Origin: a virus
Reading direction: 5' to 3' (one strand)
DNA: 58,085 bases
IMG/VR virus record: IMGVR_UViG_3300045256_000822
Coordinates: 1-58,085 of that record
Part shown: one piece after another, positions 1 through 7,755 of the stretch
How the letters are laid out: every line of letters begins with the position of its first letter
How positions within the stretch are numbered: position 1 is the first letter of the stretch
Made by a program: the position numbers and the translations under genes
The notes under the pieces: model-generated
What the model was told of the DNA's origin: nothing
What the model saw: only the letters and a program-made list of their open reading frames with translations
Database searches by the model: none

Positions 1-363
1 ATGAAAGTATTCGGTAGCGTCGTTCGCGCGCTGGTTATACTTGCTGTAACCGGATGCTCCTCTCCCCAATCTTCTGGCCCTTCTGACGAGGTGAAGGAAA
101 AGCTGAAGGCGAATCCGATGTTCGCGGATTGCGGATGCTACGTGAGGGATGGCAGCCGAATCGCCTACTTCAGAAGTCCACCTTGGGGGTCGAGCAACAT
201 CAGTACCGGGCAGAAGGTGGACATAGTCGTTATCAACGGAGACTGTTCGAATCTGTCTTGCTCTATCGGTAACTTGGTGAGTTACGGCGATCTCAGCATG
301 ACCGTTTCTCGCACCCAGGATACGGACCCATTCGCAAAATTTATCATCTATGGCTGGCCTTGA
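1..363 (+). CDS. small lipoprotein, unknown function
   Basis: This encodes 120 residues. The N-terminus has a basic start, a hydrophobic stretch (residues 5-17) and a lipobox-like LAVTGC with Cys19, so it is probably exported and lipid-anchored. The mature part carries several cysteines (C44, C46, and more near residues 82 and 87) that could form disulfides in the periplasm. No family was recognised. A second lipoprotein gene follows 9 bases downstream in the same direction, so the two are probably co-transcribed. They read toward the 3' end of the integrase gene. They could be host genes beside the attachment site or lysogenic-conversion cargo, and the sequence alone does not decide this. 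Confidence 0.7.
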   Translation: MKVFGSVVRALVILAVTGCSSPQSSGPSDEVKEKLKANPMFADCGCYVRDGSRIAYFRSPPWGSSNISTGQKVDIVVINGDCSNLSCSIGNLVSYGDLSMTVSRTQDTDPFAKFIIYGWP

Positions 364-372
364 GGTCTGGCC

Positions 373-846
373 ATGGCAACGAGCTTATCGCCGCTGATCG
401 GCGCTTTCTTGCTCGCAGTTTTTAGCCTCGGTGGTTGCGATCGGCAGCCTAGCACGTCGGACAGCCGGAAGGCTGACTTTCCGGCTTCCGAATGCACATT
501 GCCGAGTTTTCACGTGCCGGGTGAGAACGTGGTCCATGGGGAAGGCCCAAACGATCACGTTGGCAGGGCAACAGTGTATTCAGGCGCTTCGGCGACGGTT
601 TGTTCAAAATTCTTCGATGCGTCGAAGTCGGTGGCTGGCGTCTACTGTAGCGTTGAGCAGAACCCGAGCATTGGGATGGTCGGATGCCCGCTCATTGCCG
701 ACTGCCCGGCGCCGGTTGTGGGTCGCGCAACTTGGGTGTCATTGCGAGATTCGGTCGCGGGAAGTCGACGTCAGATCTGCGGCGACTTCACCAACAGAAC
801 GCAAACGACCATAGGCGCAGAACTGTGGGTGAAGACCGCACCGTAG
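373..846 (+). CDS. small lipoprotein, unknown function
   Basis: This encodes 157 residues with a signal peptide and a lipobox ending at Cys22 (SLGGC). The mature part contains about eight further cysteines, which suggests a disulfide-stabilised periplasmic or outer-membrane-anchored domain. It lies directly downstream of the first lipoprotein gene and probably shares its mRNA. No domain family was recognised. The stop codon lies only a few bases from the 3' end of the convergent integrase gene, so there is almost no room for an attachment site between them unless it overlaps a coding end. Confidence 0.68.
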   Translation: MATSLSPLIGAFLLAVFSLGGCDRQPSTSDSRKADFPASECTLPSFHVPGENVVHGEGPNDHVGRATVYSGASATVCSKFFDASKSVAGVYCSVEQNPSIGMVGCPLIADCPAPVVGRATWVSLRDSVAGSRRQICGDFTNRTQTTIGAELWVKTAP

Positions 847-851
847 CAGCG

Positions 852-2168
852 CTAGACGATATTTTTTTTGGCGTCCTTGGATCTCGGAGGCATCCCGATC
901 GGCATTGCTGCGATGAGCTGCTGTCGCATAGCCTCAACATCCTGCTCATAGCGCTCGATCGACCGGTCATCGCGCCACCCCGCCTGCGCCTTGATGAAGC
1001 TGCGCGGGATCTGCATCGCGCGGCCGTAGGTGGCGAACCAGTGCCGCAGCCAATGCTGAGTGAACTGCCGTACTAGCCGGGCATCCGCTCGCAGCTGGTC
1101 CGCCAGCGCGGGATCGCCGTCCCGCCGGGCGCGCACAGAGGCGCGCAGCAGGGCCCGGATGGCTCGCCGCTTCATCGCATTGAGGCCGGTCTTATTGAAC
1201 CCCGAGGCGCCCTTGTCGAAGGCTTTCCGGCTGTACGGACGACGGTGGTGCGTCAGAAACAGCGGCTCCTTCCGCATGTGCAGGCGGCCGCGCCACTCCA
1301 GATACTCTCGGAGGACCTCGACGGCAGCCGGGTGCAACTTCGCGACCACGTCGTCGCCGTTCTTGGTGTTGTGGAAGGTGACTTGGCAGCGGGCATCCGT
1401 CAGCACGAGGTCGCCTAAGGCGCACCCGAAGATGATGCTTGATACGCGGGCGCCGGTTGACCACTCGGTGTAGAGCTGCGCGCGCAGGCTGATATGTGCG
1501 TGGCCGAAGACAAACACGAGGAGGTCCGGCCGCAGCTCGGCGACGCGCCGGCGAGGGCGGGGTGCCTGGCGCTTCGTCTTCTCGCGGGCGGCATCCGGAT
1601 CCACCAGCGCCGGCACGGCTGGGAGATAGCCGCGGTCCTCGTGAACGCACCATTTGAGGAACGGTCGGACGATGTTGACGTGGCGTTGCCTCGAGTCCTG
1701 AAGGTTGCCGACGTGCCGCGCGTCGAGCCAGTCACGCCAGTCCTTCGACTGTATCTCGGTCAGCAGCCGGAACCCGAACTTCCGCACGACCTCCTGAATG
1801 ATGCCGAAGTCCTTGTGGGACATCTTGGCACCGCGTCCGCCCGGCTTCGGTGTGCCATCCGGCCTTAGTTCGAGGTACTCACTAGCCGCAACCGCGACGG
1901 GCCTGGTCGGCTTGACCCCGTGGATGACCTCGCCACGGATTTCGTCCTCGAGCTTGCGCCGGATGGCGTCGGCGTCTTCCCAGAGATCTGGTCGCGCCGG
2001 CAGTTCAGTACTGCGTCGTACGCGGACTGAATCGCCCTTGACCCTAAGGGTCCCGTGTACGTGCCAGTAGCCGTCCCGCTCGATGATGCGGAGAGCCGTG
2101 TTCCGTGCTTTGCGCTGTCGTGGGCGATGATTGCGGCGCGGAGGGCGCTGTACGTCTGCTCGGTCCAT
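852..2168 (-). CDS. int: tyrosine-family site-specific integrase
   Basis: This encodes 438 residues and should integrate and excise the prophage by site-specific recombination. The catalytic domain occupies roughly residues 205-415. Visible catalytic positions are Arg241 (GARVSS), Lys269 (NTKNGD), His372-x-x-Arg375 (HWLRHW), Trp398 in the His/Trp position and the nucleophile Tyr407 (IERYEQ). A core-binding helical domain lies around residues 90-200. The first 25 residues are Arg/Pro-rich and unlike the rest. They overlap, out of frame, the end of the upstream HTH gene, so the true start may lie further in, or the two proteins may be joined by a frameshift. Its position at the end of the leftward operon fits a prophage boundary, but no att repeat was found. 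Confidence 0.93.
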   Translation of the reverse strand: MDRADVQRPPRRNHRPRQRKARNTALRIIERDGYWHVHGTLRVKGDSVRVRRSTELPARPDLWEDADAIRRKLEDEIRGEVIHGVKPTRPVAVAASEYLELRPDGTPKPGGRGAKMSHKDFGIIQEVVRKFGFRLLTEIQSKDWRDWLDARHVGNLQDSRQRHVNIVRPFLKWCVHEDRGYLPAVPALVDPDAAREKTKRQAPRPRRRVAELRPDLLVFVFGHAHISLRAQLYTEWSTGARVSSIIFGCALGDLVLTDARCQVTFHNTKNGDDVVAKLHPAAVEVLREYLEWRGRLHMRKEPLFLTHHRRPYSRKAFDKGASGFNKTGLNAMKRRAIRALLRASVRARRDGDPALADQLRADARLVRQFTQHWLRHWFATYGRAMQIPRSFIKAQAGWRDDRSIERYEQDVEAMRQQLIAAMPIGMPPRSKDAKKNIV

Positions 2169-2320
2169 CGCTTGTCTCGGCCGATGAAATGGTGGAACTG
2201 GAATAGCCGCTCGGAAGGCCTCCGCAGGGCGTCCTCGCGCAGGCGGTCCTGTAGCCAGCGGACGGACTTGTTCAGTCGGCCAGCTACGACCTCAATAGTC
2301 AAGTCACTGGATGCATTCAT
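1865..2320 (-). CDS. HTH/excisionase-like DNA-binding protein upstream of integrase
   Basis: The open frame encodes 151 residues. The first 70 or so look like real coding sequence: a helical region with a RLNKSVRWLQDRL segment resembling a winged or MerR-like HTH that reads DNA, as excisionases do. From about residue 75 on, the translation is Ser/Arg-rich and low in complexity, while the overlapping integrase frame (-1 relative to this one) takes over convincing coding sequence near position 2100. The functional protein may therefore be about 75 residues with an irrelevant tail, or the HTH may be fused to the integrase by frameshifting or by a sequence error. A role in recombination directionality is inferred from position. 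Confidence 0.5.
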   Translation of the reverse strand: MNASSDLTIEVVAGRLNKSVRWLQDRLREDALRRPSERLFQFHHFIGRDKRWTEQTYSALRAAIIAHDSAKHGTRLSASSSGTATGTYTGPLGSRAIQSAYDAVLNCRRDQISGKTPTPSGASSRTKSVARSSTGSSRPGPSRLRLVSTSN

Positions 2321-2415
2321 ACGGCCATCAATCCCGTCGCGCCTGTCAGGCTATGGAGTTCGATGTATGCTGTCGCAACTTGCAGGAGAAAGGAGACAGT
2401 TGTTACGATCTCGTC

Positions 2416-3078
2416 ATGAGTGCGTTCCCGTCGAAATACATTTGGGCTGCAGTGTTCGGCGCGGCGCTGATCGTGCTCCTTCCGTTCTTCACCGAGCAAT
2501 ACCTTTCGGCCACCACAGATGCGCGCGTGCAGGCTCTTGGCAATATTGTCGGAGGAGTCATCGGCGCTTTCGGAGCGGCTCTCGCAATCATGGTCGCGGT
2601 CAGAATTCAGGAGCATGACGCTGACCGGTTTAACAGAGCACTGACCAATGAGCTTCAAGACGTCGTGGTCGATTTCTACCTGGCTAGGAACATCATCATT
2701 CTTGCACGTACGGTGCACGACGATCTGACTCGGCCGTCTCCGATAAAGAAGCATCGCTTGGGCTATCGCTGGTTCCAAGACATAGTAATACGAAGGCCTT
2801 CTCTTTATCGCGCGATGGCCGAACGAAGTGTCGTCACCGACTATTCTTTGATCCGCGACTTTCTTGTTGTTTATGACGAGATACAGGAGTTCTCGGAATT
2901 CATCAACGAAATCAAATATAAGGTTGGTGACGACGAAATTCAGAAACATGATATCACCGCCGCACATAGGCGTGCGCTTGAGGTTGACATGACGATTTGG
3001 CCCATACTTTCGAAAATGGCTCCGCACCTCTTTGACAGAGAATTCCGCGGAGAAGTTACAGCGCTGCTTGAGCGATAG
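2416..3078 (+). CDS. two-TM membrane protein with cytoplasmic helical domain
   Basis: This encodes 220 residues from the ATG at 2416. Two hydrophobic segments (about residues 8-27 and 38-58, the second containing VGGVIGAFGAALA) form an N-terminal hairpin, followed by a helical soluble domain rich in charged residues. It stands alone on the + strand between the leftward integrase and XRE genes, as an accessory gene would. Another protein in this window, at 15751-16431, has the same architecture and a similar VGAFGA segment, so they may be distant paralogues. Superinfection exclusion is a reasonable guess from topology and context but is not shown. A purine-rich AGGAGAAAGGAG lies 16-30 bases upstream of the ATG. 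Confidence 0.7.
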   Translation: MSAFPSKYIWAAVFGAALIVLLPFFTEQYLSATTDARVQALGNIVGGVIGAFGAALAIMVAVRIQEHDADRFNRALTNELQDVVVDFYLARNIIILARTVHDDLTRPSPIKKHRLGYRWFQDIVIRRPSLYRAMAERSVVTDYSLIRDFLVVYDEIQEFSEFINEIKYKVGDDEIQKHDITAAHRRALEVDMTIWPILSKMAPHLFDREFRGEVTALLER

Positions 3079-3140
3079 CGCGATCCGTCGGGCGAATCGC
3101 CCCTTCTCGTCAGTGCGGCCGCGGCATGACCGAACTATGA

Positions 3141-3572
3141 TCATGACACCGACGGCATCCCGCCGCTTCCGACTGTTCGCATCATGGCGAGCATCGACCG
3201 ACGCACCTTCGCATCCTTGATCCGATAGTAGGCACTTACCAATTTTACTGTCTCGCGCGATGCCATTGGATCGTCGGTTTTGGCTTGCGTAGTGTCGTGC
3301 GGCTTGAAGCGCCGAGCACTCGATCGCGTCTCTTCGAAGAACCAACCGACCGTCACGTCGAGCACCTGGGCGAGGGCATAGAGCCGGCTAGCCGACACGC
3401 GGTTGGTGCCGCGCTCGTATTTCTGGAGCTGCTGGAATGACACGCCGATGTCTTTGGCGAGCTTGTCCTGGCTGAGCCCAAGCAGCGTGCGGCGCAGGCG
3501 GATCCGCGAGCCGACGTGAATGTCGACCGGATCGGGATCGTCGTATCTCTGACCTCTATTGAGCTTTGGCAT
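3141..3572 (-). CDS. XRE-family transcriptional regulator
   Basis: This encodes 143 residues from an ATG at 3572 preceded by AGGAGAGACAG, a clear ribosome-binding site; longer readings start in sequence that lacks one. Residues 18-75 are a classic XRE/SinR helix-turn-helix with GLSQDKLAKDIGVSFQQLQKYERG. The C-terminal half is a Lys/Arg-rich helical tail as found in alphaproteobacterial XRE regulators of this size. It is the last gene of the leftward early operon, overlapping the preceding gene by 17 bases. It is a second XRE protein in addition to the repressor at 9104 and may control integrase or accessory genes; its target is unknown. Confidence 0.9.
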   Translation of the reverse strand: MPKLNRGQRYDDPDPVDIHVGSRIRLRRTLLGLSQDKLAKDIGVSFQQLQKYERGTNRVSASRLYALAQVLDVTVGWFFEETRSSARRFKPHDTTQAKTDDPMASRETVKLVSAYYRIKDAKVRRSMLAMMRTVGSGGMPSVS

Positions 3573-3855
3573 CTGTCTCTCCTGTGGTTGACTGCGTTGC
3601 TGGGCCTGCGTCGTATGGGACCTGTTCGGCTTGTTCGGGGTCACGGGGAAGCTCCGCGGCGAGCTGCCGTAGGCGATCGCGATGCCTATCCACCCACTTC
3701 AGAGTGGCGAGCACTGCTTCCATATTCGCGATGCGCTGATCTGCCTCCGCTTGATCCATGTCCTTGGTGTGGACGCGTTTTGCGTAGACGTTGCGCCGCA
3801 GCCCGATCTCACGGCCGACCTCCTTAATCTGCTCAGCAATAGGGACAGCGGGCAT
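3556..3855 (-). CDS. small helical protein, unknown function
   Basis: This encodes 99 residues. Residues 5-70 are predicted to be helical and rich in charge (AEQIKEVGREIGLRRNVYAK, then QAEADQRIANMEAVLATLKW), a pattern seen in short coiled-coil proteins common in phages of alphaproteobacteria. The C-terminus is disordered. It starts four bases after the stop of the HerA-like ATPase gene and overlaps the XRE gene that follows, so it is translated as part of the leftward operon. No biochemical role can be assigned. Confidence 0.75.
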   Translation of the reverse strand: MPAVPIAEQIKEVGREIGLRRNVYAKRVHTKDMDQAEADQRIANMEAVLATLKWVDRHRDRLRQLAAELPRDPEQAEQVPYDAGPATQSTTGETDAKAQ

Positions 3856-3858
3856 GGC

Positions 3859-5379
3859 TCAGCGCTCGACGACGTTGACCTTCATGCCCTGTACCGAACG
3901 ATAGCTCTTGTCGGTTTCGATGGTCAGGAAACCGTCGGTGACCAGCCCCTTCAGATTCTGATAGAGGTTGCCGTCGTTCACATCGGGACCGGTCCGCTTG
4001 AGTTCGTTCCGGACGGCTGTCTGCTTCTTACCGTCGTCGAAGAAGCCGGCGGCGAGGAGTCGCGCCACGCGGCCGCGGAGGCTCGTGCCGTCGATTTGGA
4101 CGACCTTCCTCGCGACCTCGACCATCAGCTCTGGTTTGTGCGTGAGCACCTTGAACAGAGCAGGATCGGTCGGCAACTCCCTGAGCAGTCGCGCCTTAAA
4201 CGCCGCATAGGTTGCATCGAAATCGGTCGGCATCGCTGGAAAAAGCGACGTTGGGATCGGCGCCGGCGCCACCGCCGCGCGATCGCGCGCCGCAAGCCGG
4301 TCCTCGAGGTCTCGAATCTGCGCCTTGAGCCGGGTGTTCTCCTGCGCCAGTGCCTCGGCTTCCTGTCGGTTCACTTCCTCCTCCTTCGGCTGCGGCCGCC
4401 GCGGCGGCGCTACGGTGCCAATGGGTCTATCGCCGCGCGCGATGTCCGCGGCGGCGTTGTGGCTCATCCAGGCTGGCTGGACGTATGTCAGGACACAGTG
4501 CGTGCCCCAGCACGCGAAAAACTGGCCGCGCTCGAGCCGCGCGATGTCGGCCGGCTTCGGGCGCTTGATGCTGGCCGGGATGTTGGCCAGGTTGCGCTTA
4601 ATCTCGTTCGCCTCGCGTTGAACGCCGATCAGCCACACGGCGGCGCCGCGAAGGATGACCTTGTCGACGCCGGCCATGTCCTGGCTGTCAACCCAGATGT
4701 AATTGCCGAGCGCGGCGCCCTTGCGGACGAGGGTCACCGCCGAGGCCTTCACCGGCGAGCCCTTGCCCTCCGGGATGAACTCCCACGCCTCTGGCACGAG
4801 GACGACGGTGTGCTTCTCGTGCTCGTTCACCCAATCGATGGCCGACTGGACGAACAGCATTTGCATGGGCGTGGCGAAGCCGCTCACGTCCATCACGTTG
4901 AGCCCAGGCTGAAGGTCGAGGCGCGCGGTCAGGCTGGCGCGGCCGATCTCCGGCACGATCAGGTCGAGGTAGGCGTCCAGCTGGGTATAGACGCCCTCGT
5001 TGATGCCCTTGGCTGTCCGCAGCGCTTCCCGAACTGCCTTCTGAACGTCGGCGAGCGTTCGGGTCGTGCGGCATATCCGCATGATCCACGGCCGCAGGAA
5101 CTTGTTCTTCTCCTGCAAGGTCGCGTCGAGGATCGAGGTCACGAACTGCCAGTCTGCGCGATCGCGGAAATAGGGCTGGATCCGCCGGCTATCGTCGAAG
5201 GAGGTCTCGCCGCGCTTCGTCACGAACGCGATCGCCTGCACCCCGGACCGCTTCACCAGCGCTTCGAGCGTAGTGGTTTTTCCGCTCTCTTGGGTCTGCC
5301 CCACTACAGCCATGTGCCGGCGCGGGATCTCGACGGGCCGGCCGCTATCGACCTCGAAGCCGAGATGGACGGCGGTCAT
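3859..5379 (-). CDS. HerA/FtsK-like ATPase with C-terminal winged-helix region
   Basis: This encodes 506 residues. A P-loop is visible at residues 27-35 (GQTQESGKT). The Walker B position is at residues 191-200 (TVVLVPEAWE), where Pro replaces the usual Asp before Glu-Ala. A DSQD at 231-234 could be the sensor Gln region. This arrangement resembles HerA/VirB4-like DNA-translocating ATPases. Residues 345-370 form a coiled coil, and about 390-506 look like winged-helix DNA-binding modules. It lies in the recombination operon beside YqaJ, ERF and an HNH-like gene, overlapping the last by ATGA. That suggests it acts on DNA ends or translocates DNA during recombination or replication. This role is inferred. 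Confidence 0.8.
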   Translation of the reverse strand: MTAVHLGFEVDSGRPVEIPRRHMAVVGQTQESGKTTTLEALVKRSGVQAIAFVTKRGETSFDDSRRIQPYFRDRADWQFVTSILDATLQEKNKFLRPWIMRICRTTRTLADVQKAVREALRTAKGINEGVYTQLDAYLDLIVPEIGRASLTARLDLQPGLNVMDVSGFATPMQMLFVQSAIDWVNEHEKHTVVLVPEAWEFIPEGKGSPVKASAVTLVRKGAALGNYIWVDSQDMAGVDKVILRGAAVWLIGVQREANEIKRNLANIPASIKRPKPADIARLERGQFFACWGTHCVLTYVQPAWMSHNAAADIARGDRPIGTVAPPRRPQPKEEEVNRQEAEALAQENTRLKAQIRDLEDRLAARDRAAVAPAPIPTSLFPAMPTDFDATYAAFKARLLRELPTDPALFKVLTHKPELMVEVARKVVQIDGTSLRGRVARLLAAGFFDDGKKQTAVRNELKRTGPDVNDGNLYQNLKGLVTDGFLTIETDKSYRSVQGMKVNVVER

Positions 5380-5777
5380 CGGATCAGCCCCGCAGCGAGC
5401 CGCGCACGGTGGATGATCCGCATGCCGGCGGCCGTGTCGCCAGACACGCGCCAGAGCGCCGCGGCGATCGCGCGCGCGTCGAGCCCCATGTCACGGAAGT
5501 GCTTCTCGTCGTCGCCGGAGGCGTGCGCCGCCTCGTGCTCCGCGCGGGTCACCGGCACCGCGTCCTTATCCTTGTTCGTCCGGCCCATGCCCTTCGGCAG
5601 GCCGTCGAGGTTGCCCAGGAGGTGGTGCGCGTCCCCGCACGGCTCGATGCCGCTCACGATCGACGGCAGCGTCTTCAGCCAGTCGAGGTGCTTCTGCGAC
5701 ATGCCGGGCGTGCGGGACCGCCGGCGCTGAGTGACGCCGATCGGCAGGGCCGACTTATCGATGCGTGGCGCGCGCAT
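5376..5777 (-). CDS. HNH-like / DUF968-type phage protein
   Basis: This encodes 133 residues from the ATG at 5777, which overlaps the stop of the YqaJ gene in a TCAT/ATGA junction. Residues 48-92 contain GDAHHLLG, then KGMGRTNKDKDAVPVTRAEHEAAHASGDD, a His-rich pattern like the HNH-type fold of phage recombination proteins (DUF968, Nin-region nucleases). The first His pair, Asn68 and the EHEAAH histidines are candidate metal ligands. Its place between the exonuclease and the ATPase supports a role in DNA processing. Nuclease activity is not certain because cysteine pairs found in many HNH proteins are missing. Confidence 0.65.
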   Translation of the reverse strand: MRAPRIDKSALPIGVTQRRRSRTPGMSQKHLDWLKTLPSIVSGIEPCGDAHHLLGNLDGLPKGMGRTNKDKDAVPVTRAEHEAAHASGDDEKHFRDMGLDARAIAAALWRVSGDTAAGMRIIHRARLAAGLIR

Positions 5778-6517
5778 CAGGCGTTGAACCCGTGCTTGGC
5801 GAACTGAGCGAAGGTCTCTTCCCGGAAGCTCCGGCTCATCTGCTGCGAATACTGGATTTCGAGAGGACTCGCGGCGCGCTCGAGGGCCAGGTACACGCCT
5901 AGCGACTGAGCCCGTTCCATCATCCTCGCGAGGAGGTCCTTGAAGGTATCGACAGCGTTGCTCAGTTTTTGGATGTACTCGCGGTCTGGCGCCGTCTGTA
6001 TCAGCGCCGGCGGCATTTGCGGGTGATAGGAGTAGAGGTCCGCGCGATCGAGGTCGGCGATCCAGATTTGGCCCTGTACTTGCGGCTTGTATTCGGGCGC
6101 GGCGCCGTCGAGCAGGTAGCCCAGGTGCACATGCTGGCTGGGGCATTTGATCTCCAGCGCAATGCGCCGATCCTTGCCGTCCATCACCAATCGGTCGGGG
6201 CTGAAGCCGACCGAGCCGTCGTCCGTCGTGATGAATCCGACCTTGATAGTCTTCTTCTCGATGTGGAACTCGTATTGCCGAACGGCGTCGTCCTCAAGCT
6301 CCTTGCCGCGCTCCATCCACTCCTGCCCGTCGATAGTCGCGCTGGGCATGTTGAGGAGCTTTTCCGCGCAGAGCCGCAGTGCGTACTTGTAGGCGGACGC
6401 GGATAGCTCGCACTTCTTCGGCGTCACAATCTGGTCGAAGCACGAGGCAGTCGGGATGCCGAGCCGGAGCTTGAACCACTCGGGCGAACCTTGTTCGACG
6501 TCGGCGTAGATCTTCAT
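5777..6517 (-). CDS. YqaJ-type viral recombinase exonuclease
   Basis: This encodes 246 residues from the ATG at 6517, which overlaps the previous stop (TCAT). It belongs to the YqaJ/lambda-exonuclease PD-(D/E)XK fold, which resects double-stranded ends for single-strand annealing. Visible motifs are SPEWFKLRLG (residues 11-20), the Glu in RGKELEDDAV (about 75), FSPDRLV with Asp108, LEIKCP with Glu122 and Lys124, and a Gln-containing VQGQ helix at 147-150. It is two genes downstream of an ERF annealing protein, the classic exonuclease-annealase pairing of phage recombination systems. Length and motif order are normal for the family. Confidence 0.92.
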   Translation of the reverse strand: MKIYADVEQGSPEWFKLRLGIPTASCFDQIVTPKKCELSASAYKYALRLCAEKLLNMPSATIDGQEWMERGKELEDDAVRQYEFHIEKKTIKVGFITTDDGSVGFSPDRLVMDGKDRRIALEIKCPSQHVHLGYLLDGAAPEYKPQVQGQIWIADLDRADLYSYHPQMPPALIQTAPDREYIQKLSNAVDTFKDLLARMMERAQSLGVYLALERAASPLEIQYSQQMSRSFREETFAQFAKHGFNA

Positions 6518-6762
6518 GACACCAGCCTGTAGCCGGTGCTGCTCGACTTGAACCGAGGCAGCTTGATCTTCGTGGCATGGCCGACAGCCGTCCATCCGGC
6601 CGGCCGGATGGCGTTGTATCGGCCTCGTCCGGGCCCGGCATTGTCACGATCCCGAACTACGACACAGTGAGCGTAATCGCCATCTATCCGTTCAACGGGG
6701 ACCTGACGACCGGCAGCGCGCTTATCGTTGTCAGCCCATATCTGCCCCACAGCGACGGTCAC
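6514..6762 (-). CDS. small phage protein, unknown function
   Basis: This encodes 82 residues that look beta-rich: VGQIWADNDKRAAGRQVPVERIDGD opens the protein and a FKSSSTGYRLV-type segment closes it. Small proteins with a 'GQxWxDNDxRxxGR' start occur in many actinobacterial and proteobacterial phages, but no activity is known to me. It overlaps its neighbours on both sides by four bases (ERF upstream, YqaJ downstream), so it is translationally coupled within the recombination module. A nucleic-acid-binding accessory role is only a guess. Confidence 0.75.
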   Translation of the reverse strand: MTVAVGQIWADNDKRAAGRQVPVERIDGDYAHCVVVRDRDNAGPGRGRYNAIRPAGWTAVGHATKIKLPRFKSSSTGYRLVS

Positions 6763-7607
6763 GGCGCCACCTTCTTCTGTCGCTTCGTCAGCAGCATGTT
6801 CTTCGCCGGGATGTAATTGGCGCGCTGCAGCTCGCCGATGTGCTGGATGCCGAAGGTGCCGGCGAACTTGCGTTCGTCCGTGCCGGTCTCCTCGATAAGC
6901 TTCTGCAGCTCGGCGATCTGCTCATTGGTGATGCGTTGGATGCCGGCGAGTTTCGCGTCATCGTCCTCACCTTCGGTCACGATGTTGAGGGCGGCCGTAG
7001 CGGCGTAGCGCTTGCCGTAGGACATGGCCGAGCCCCAGCCCTGAATGCTGTTCTTGCCCCCGCTCGAATCGCAGGGGACGGGTGGGCCGGCGGTCTCGGT
7101 CGAATGGCCGGCCGAGTGGCGAAGGATGGCGACCATGGTCAGTGCGCCATCCGTGCGCTCACTGCGGAACGAGAGGGCGAACCCGTGCTCTGCGAGGATC
7201 GGCCTGATCGCGTCGTCGATCGCCTCCCAGGTCGCGTAGCGCGACACCAGCTTCTGCTCGCCATCCGGGTCGTTCTTGTTCTTCGGATAGGTGAGCGCGC
7301 CGCCCTTCTTGATCCGTGGCAGCTTCTGCTGCATGGCGAGGAACGCCGTGTTGAAAGCGGATTCGGCCTGCCGCGCCTCCATGCGCTCTTGCATTTTCAA
7401 GAGGGCTTCCATCTTGGTGACGTCGACGGCGGGATCTCGTGCAAGCCGGATGATCGCTGGTAGGAGCGACGTCGGCTCCGGCTCGACGAGGGCAGGGGGC
7501 GGCGCTTCGGTTGCGGGTACGACCGCATTACCGGCTGGCTCGGTCGCCGCAGCGGGCTCCTCGATCACAGCCGCGGGCTCTTCAAGAAGGGCGGGGACGG
7601 TGTTCAT
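6759..7607 (-). CDS. erf: ERF-family single-strand annealing protein
   Basis: This encodes 282 residues. The first 50 residues are a Pro/Ala/Glu-rich disordered leader. The ERF core spans about residues 70-215, with AFLAMQQKLPRIKKGG, then RYATWEAIDDAIRPILAEHGF, and the signature GWGSAMSYGKRYAATAALNI (190-209). The C-terminal part (220-282) is helical and could bind partners or ssDNA-binding protein. ERF proteins anneal complementary single strands made by a partner exonuclease; the YqaJ gene downstream supplies that activity. The ATG at 7607 lies inside the end of a short zinc-ribbon gene, giving a 26-base overlap. Confidence 0.93.
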   Translation of the reverse strand: MNTVPALLEEPAAVIEEPAAATEPAGNAVVPATEAPPPALVEPEPTSLLPAIIRLARDPAVDVTKMEALLKMQERMEARQAESAFNTAFLAMQQKLPRIKKGGALTYPKNKNDPDGEQKLVSRYATWEAIDDAIRPILAEHGFALSFRSERTDGALTMVAILRHSAGHSTETAGPPVPCDSSGGKNSIQGWGSAMSYGKRYAATAALNIVTEGEDDDAKLAGIQRITNEQIAELQKLIEETGTDERKFAGTFGIQHIGELQRANYIPAKNMLLTKRQKKVAP

Positions 7608-7755
7608 GGGCTCTTGGCTCCGTTGACGGGTTGGGAGGCTCGCCGGCGCGTGACAGACGCGCAGCGCCGGGCAGGAAGCCGCAGCGGCGGCATTTCCGCC
7701 GGCCGTCCTTGCGCTTCCGAATCTTGCGCTGTCCGCATCGTGGGCAGCTCGTCAT
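7582..7755 (-). CDS. short zinc-ribbon protein
   Basis: This encodes 57 residues and is easily missed because of its size. It reads MTSCPRCGQRKIRKRKDG, then RRKCRRCGFLPG: two CxxC knuckles (C4/C7 and C22/C25) separated by a basic loop, which is a rubredoxin-like zinc ribbon. The tail is disordered. The stop at 7582 lies 26 bases inside the ERF gene, so the two may be translationally coupled. Zinc ribbons of this kind bind nucleic acid or partner proteins; placement directly before ERF suggests a recombination accessory role, but that is inference. Confidence 0.65.
   Translation of the reverse strand: MTSCPRCGQRKIRKRKDGRRKCRRCGFLPGAARLSRAGEPPNPSTEPRAHEHRPRPS

Noticed and set aside
846-852. 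attachment site between the second lipoprotein gene and the integrase
   Set aside because: Only a few bases separate the genes, and no matching repeat was found near the right end by eye. The real att sites may lie elsewhere or overlap coding sequence.
2304-2326. GATGCAT...ATACGGCCA shared between about 2309-2326 and 16426-16438 as a possible att or recombination repeat
   Set aside because: Only short blocks are shared (7 and 9 bases) with different spacing, both next to genes of the same type, and the positions do not fit prophage ends. Chance or a shared start region of related genes is enough.
3089-3103. GGGCG-AAT-CGCCC hairpin between the + strand membrane gene and the XRE gene as a terminator
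   Set aside because: The stem is five base pairs with no T-run on either strand, so too weak to call.
3682-5730. 682-residue open frame on the + strand
   Set aside because: It is antisense to the HerA-like ATPase gene, whose frame has clear motifs. Its translation is rich in Arg, His and Leu without a fold, typical of the opposite strand of GC-rich genes.
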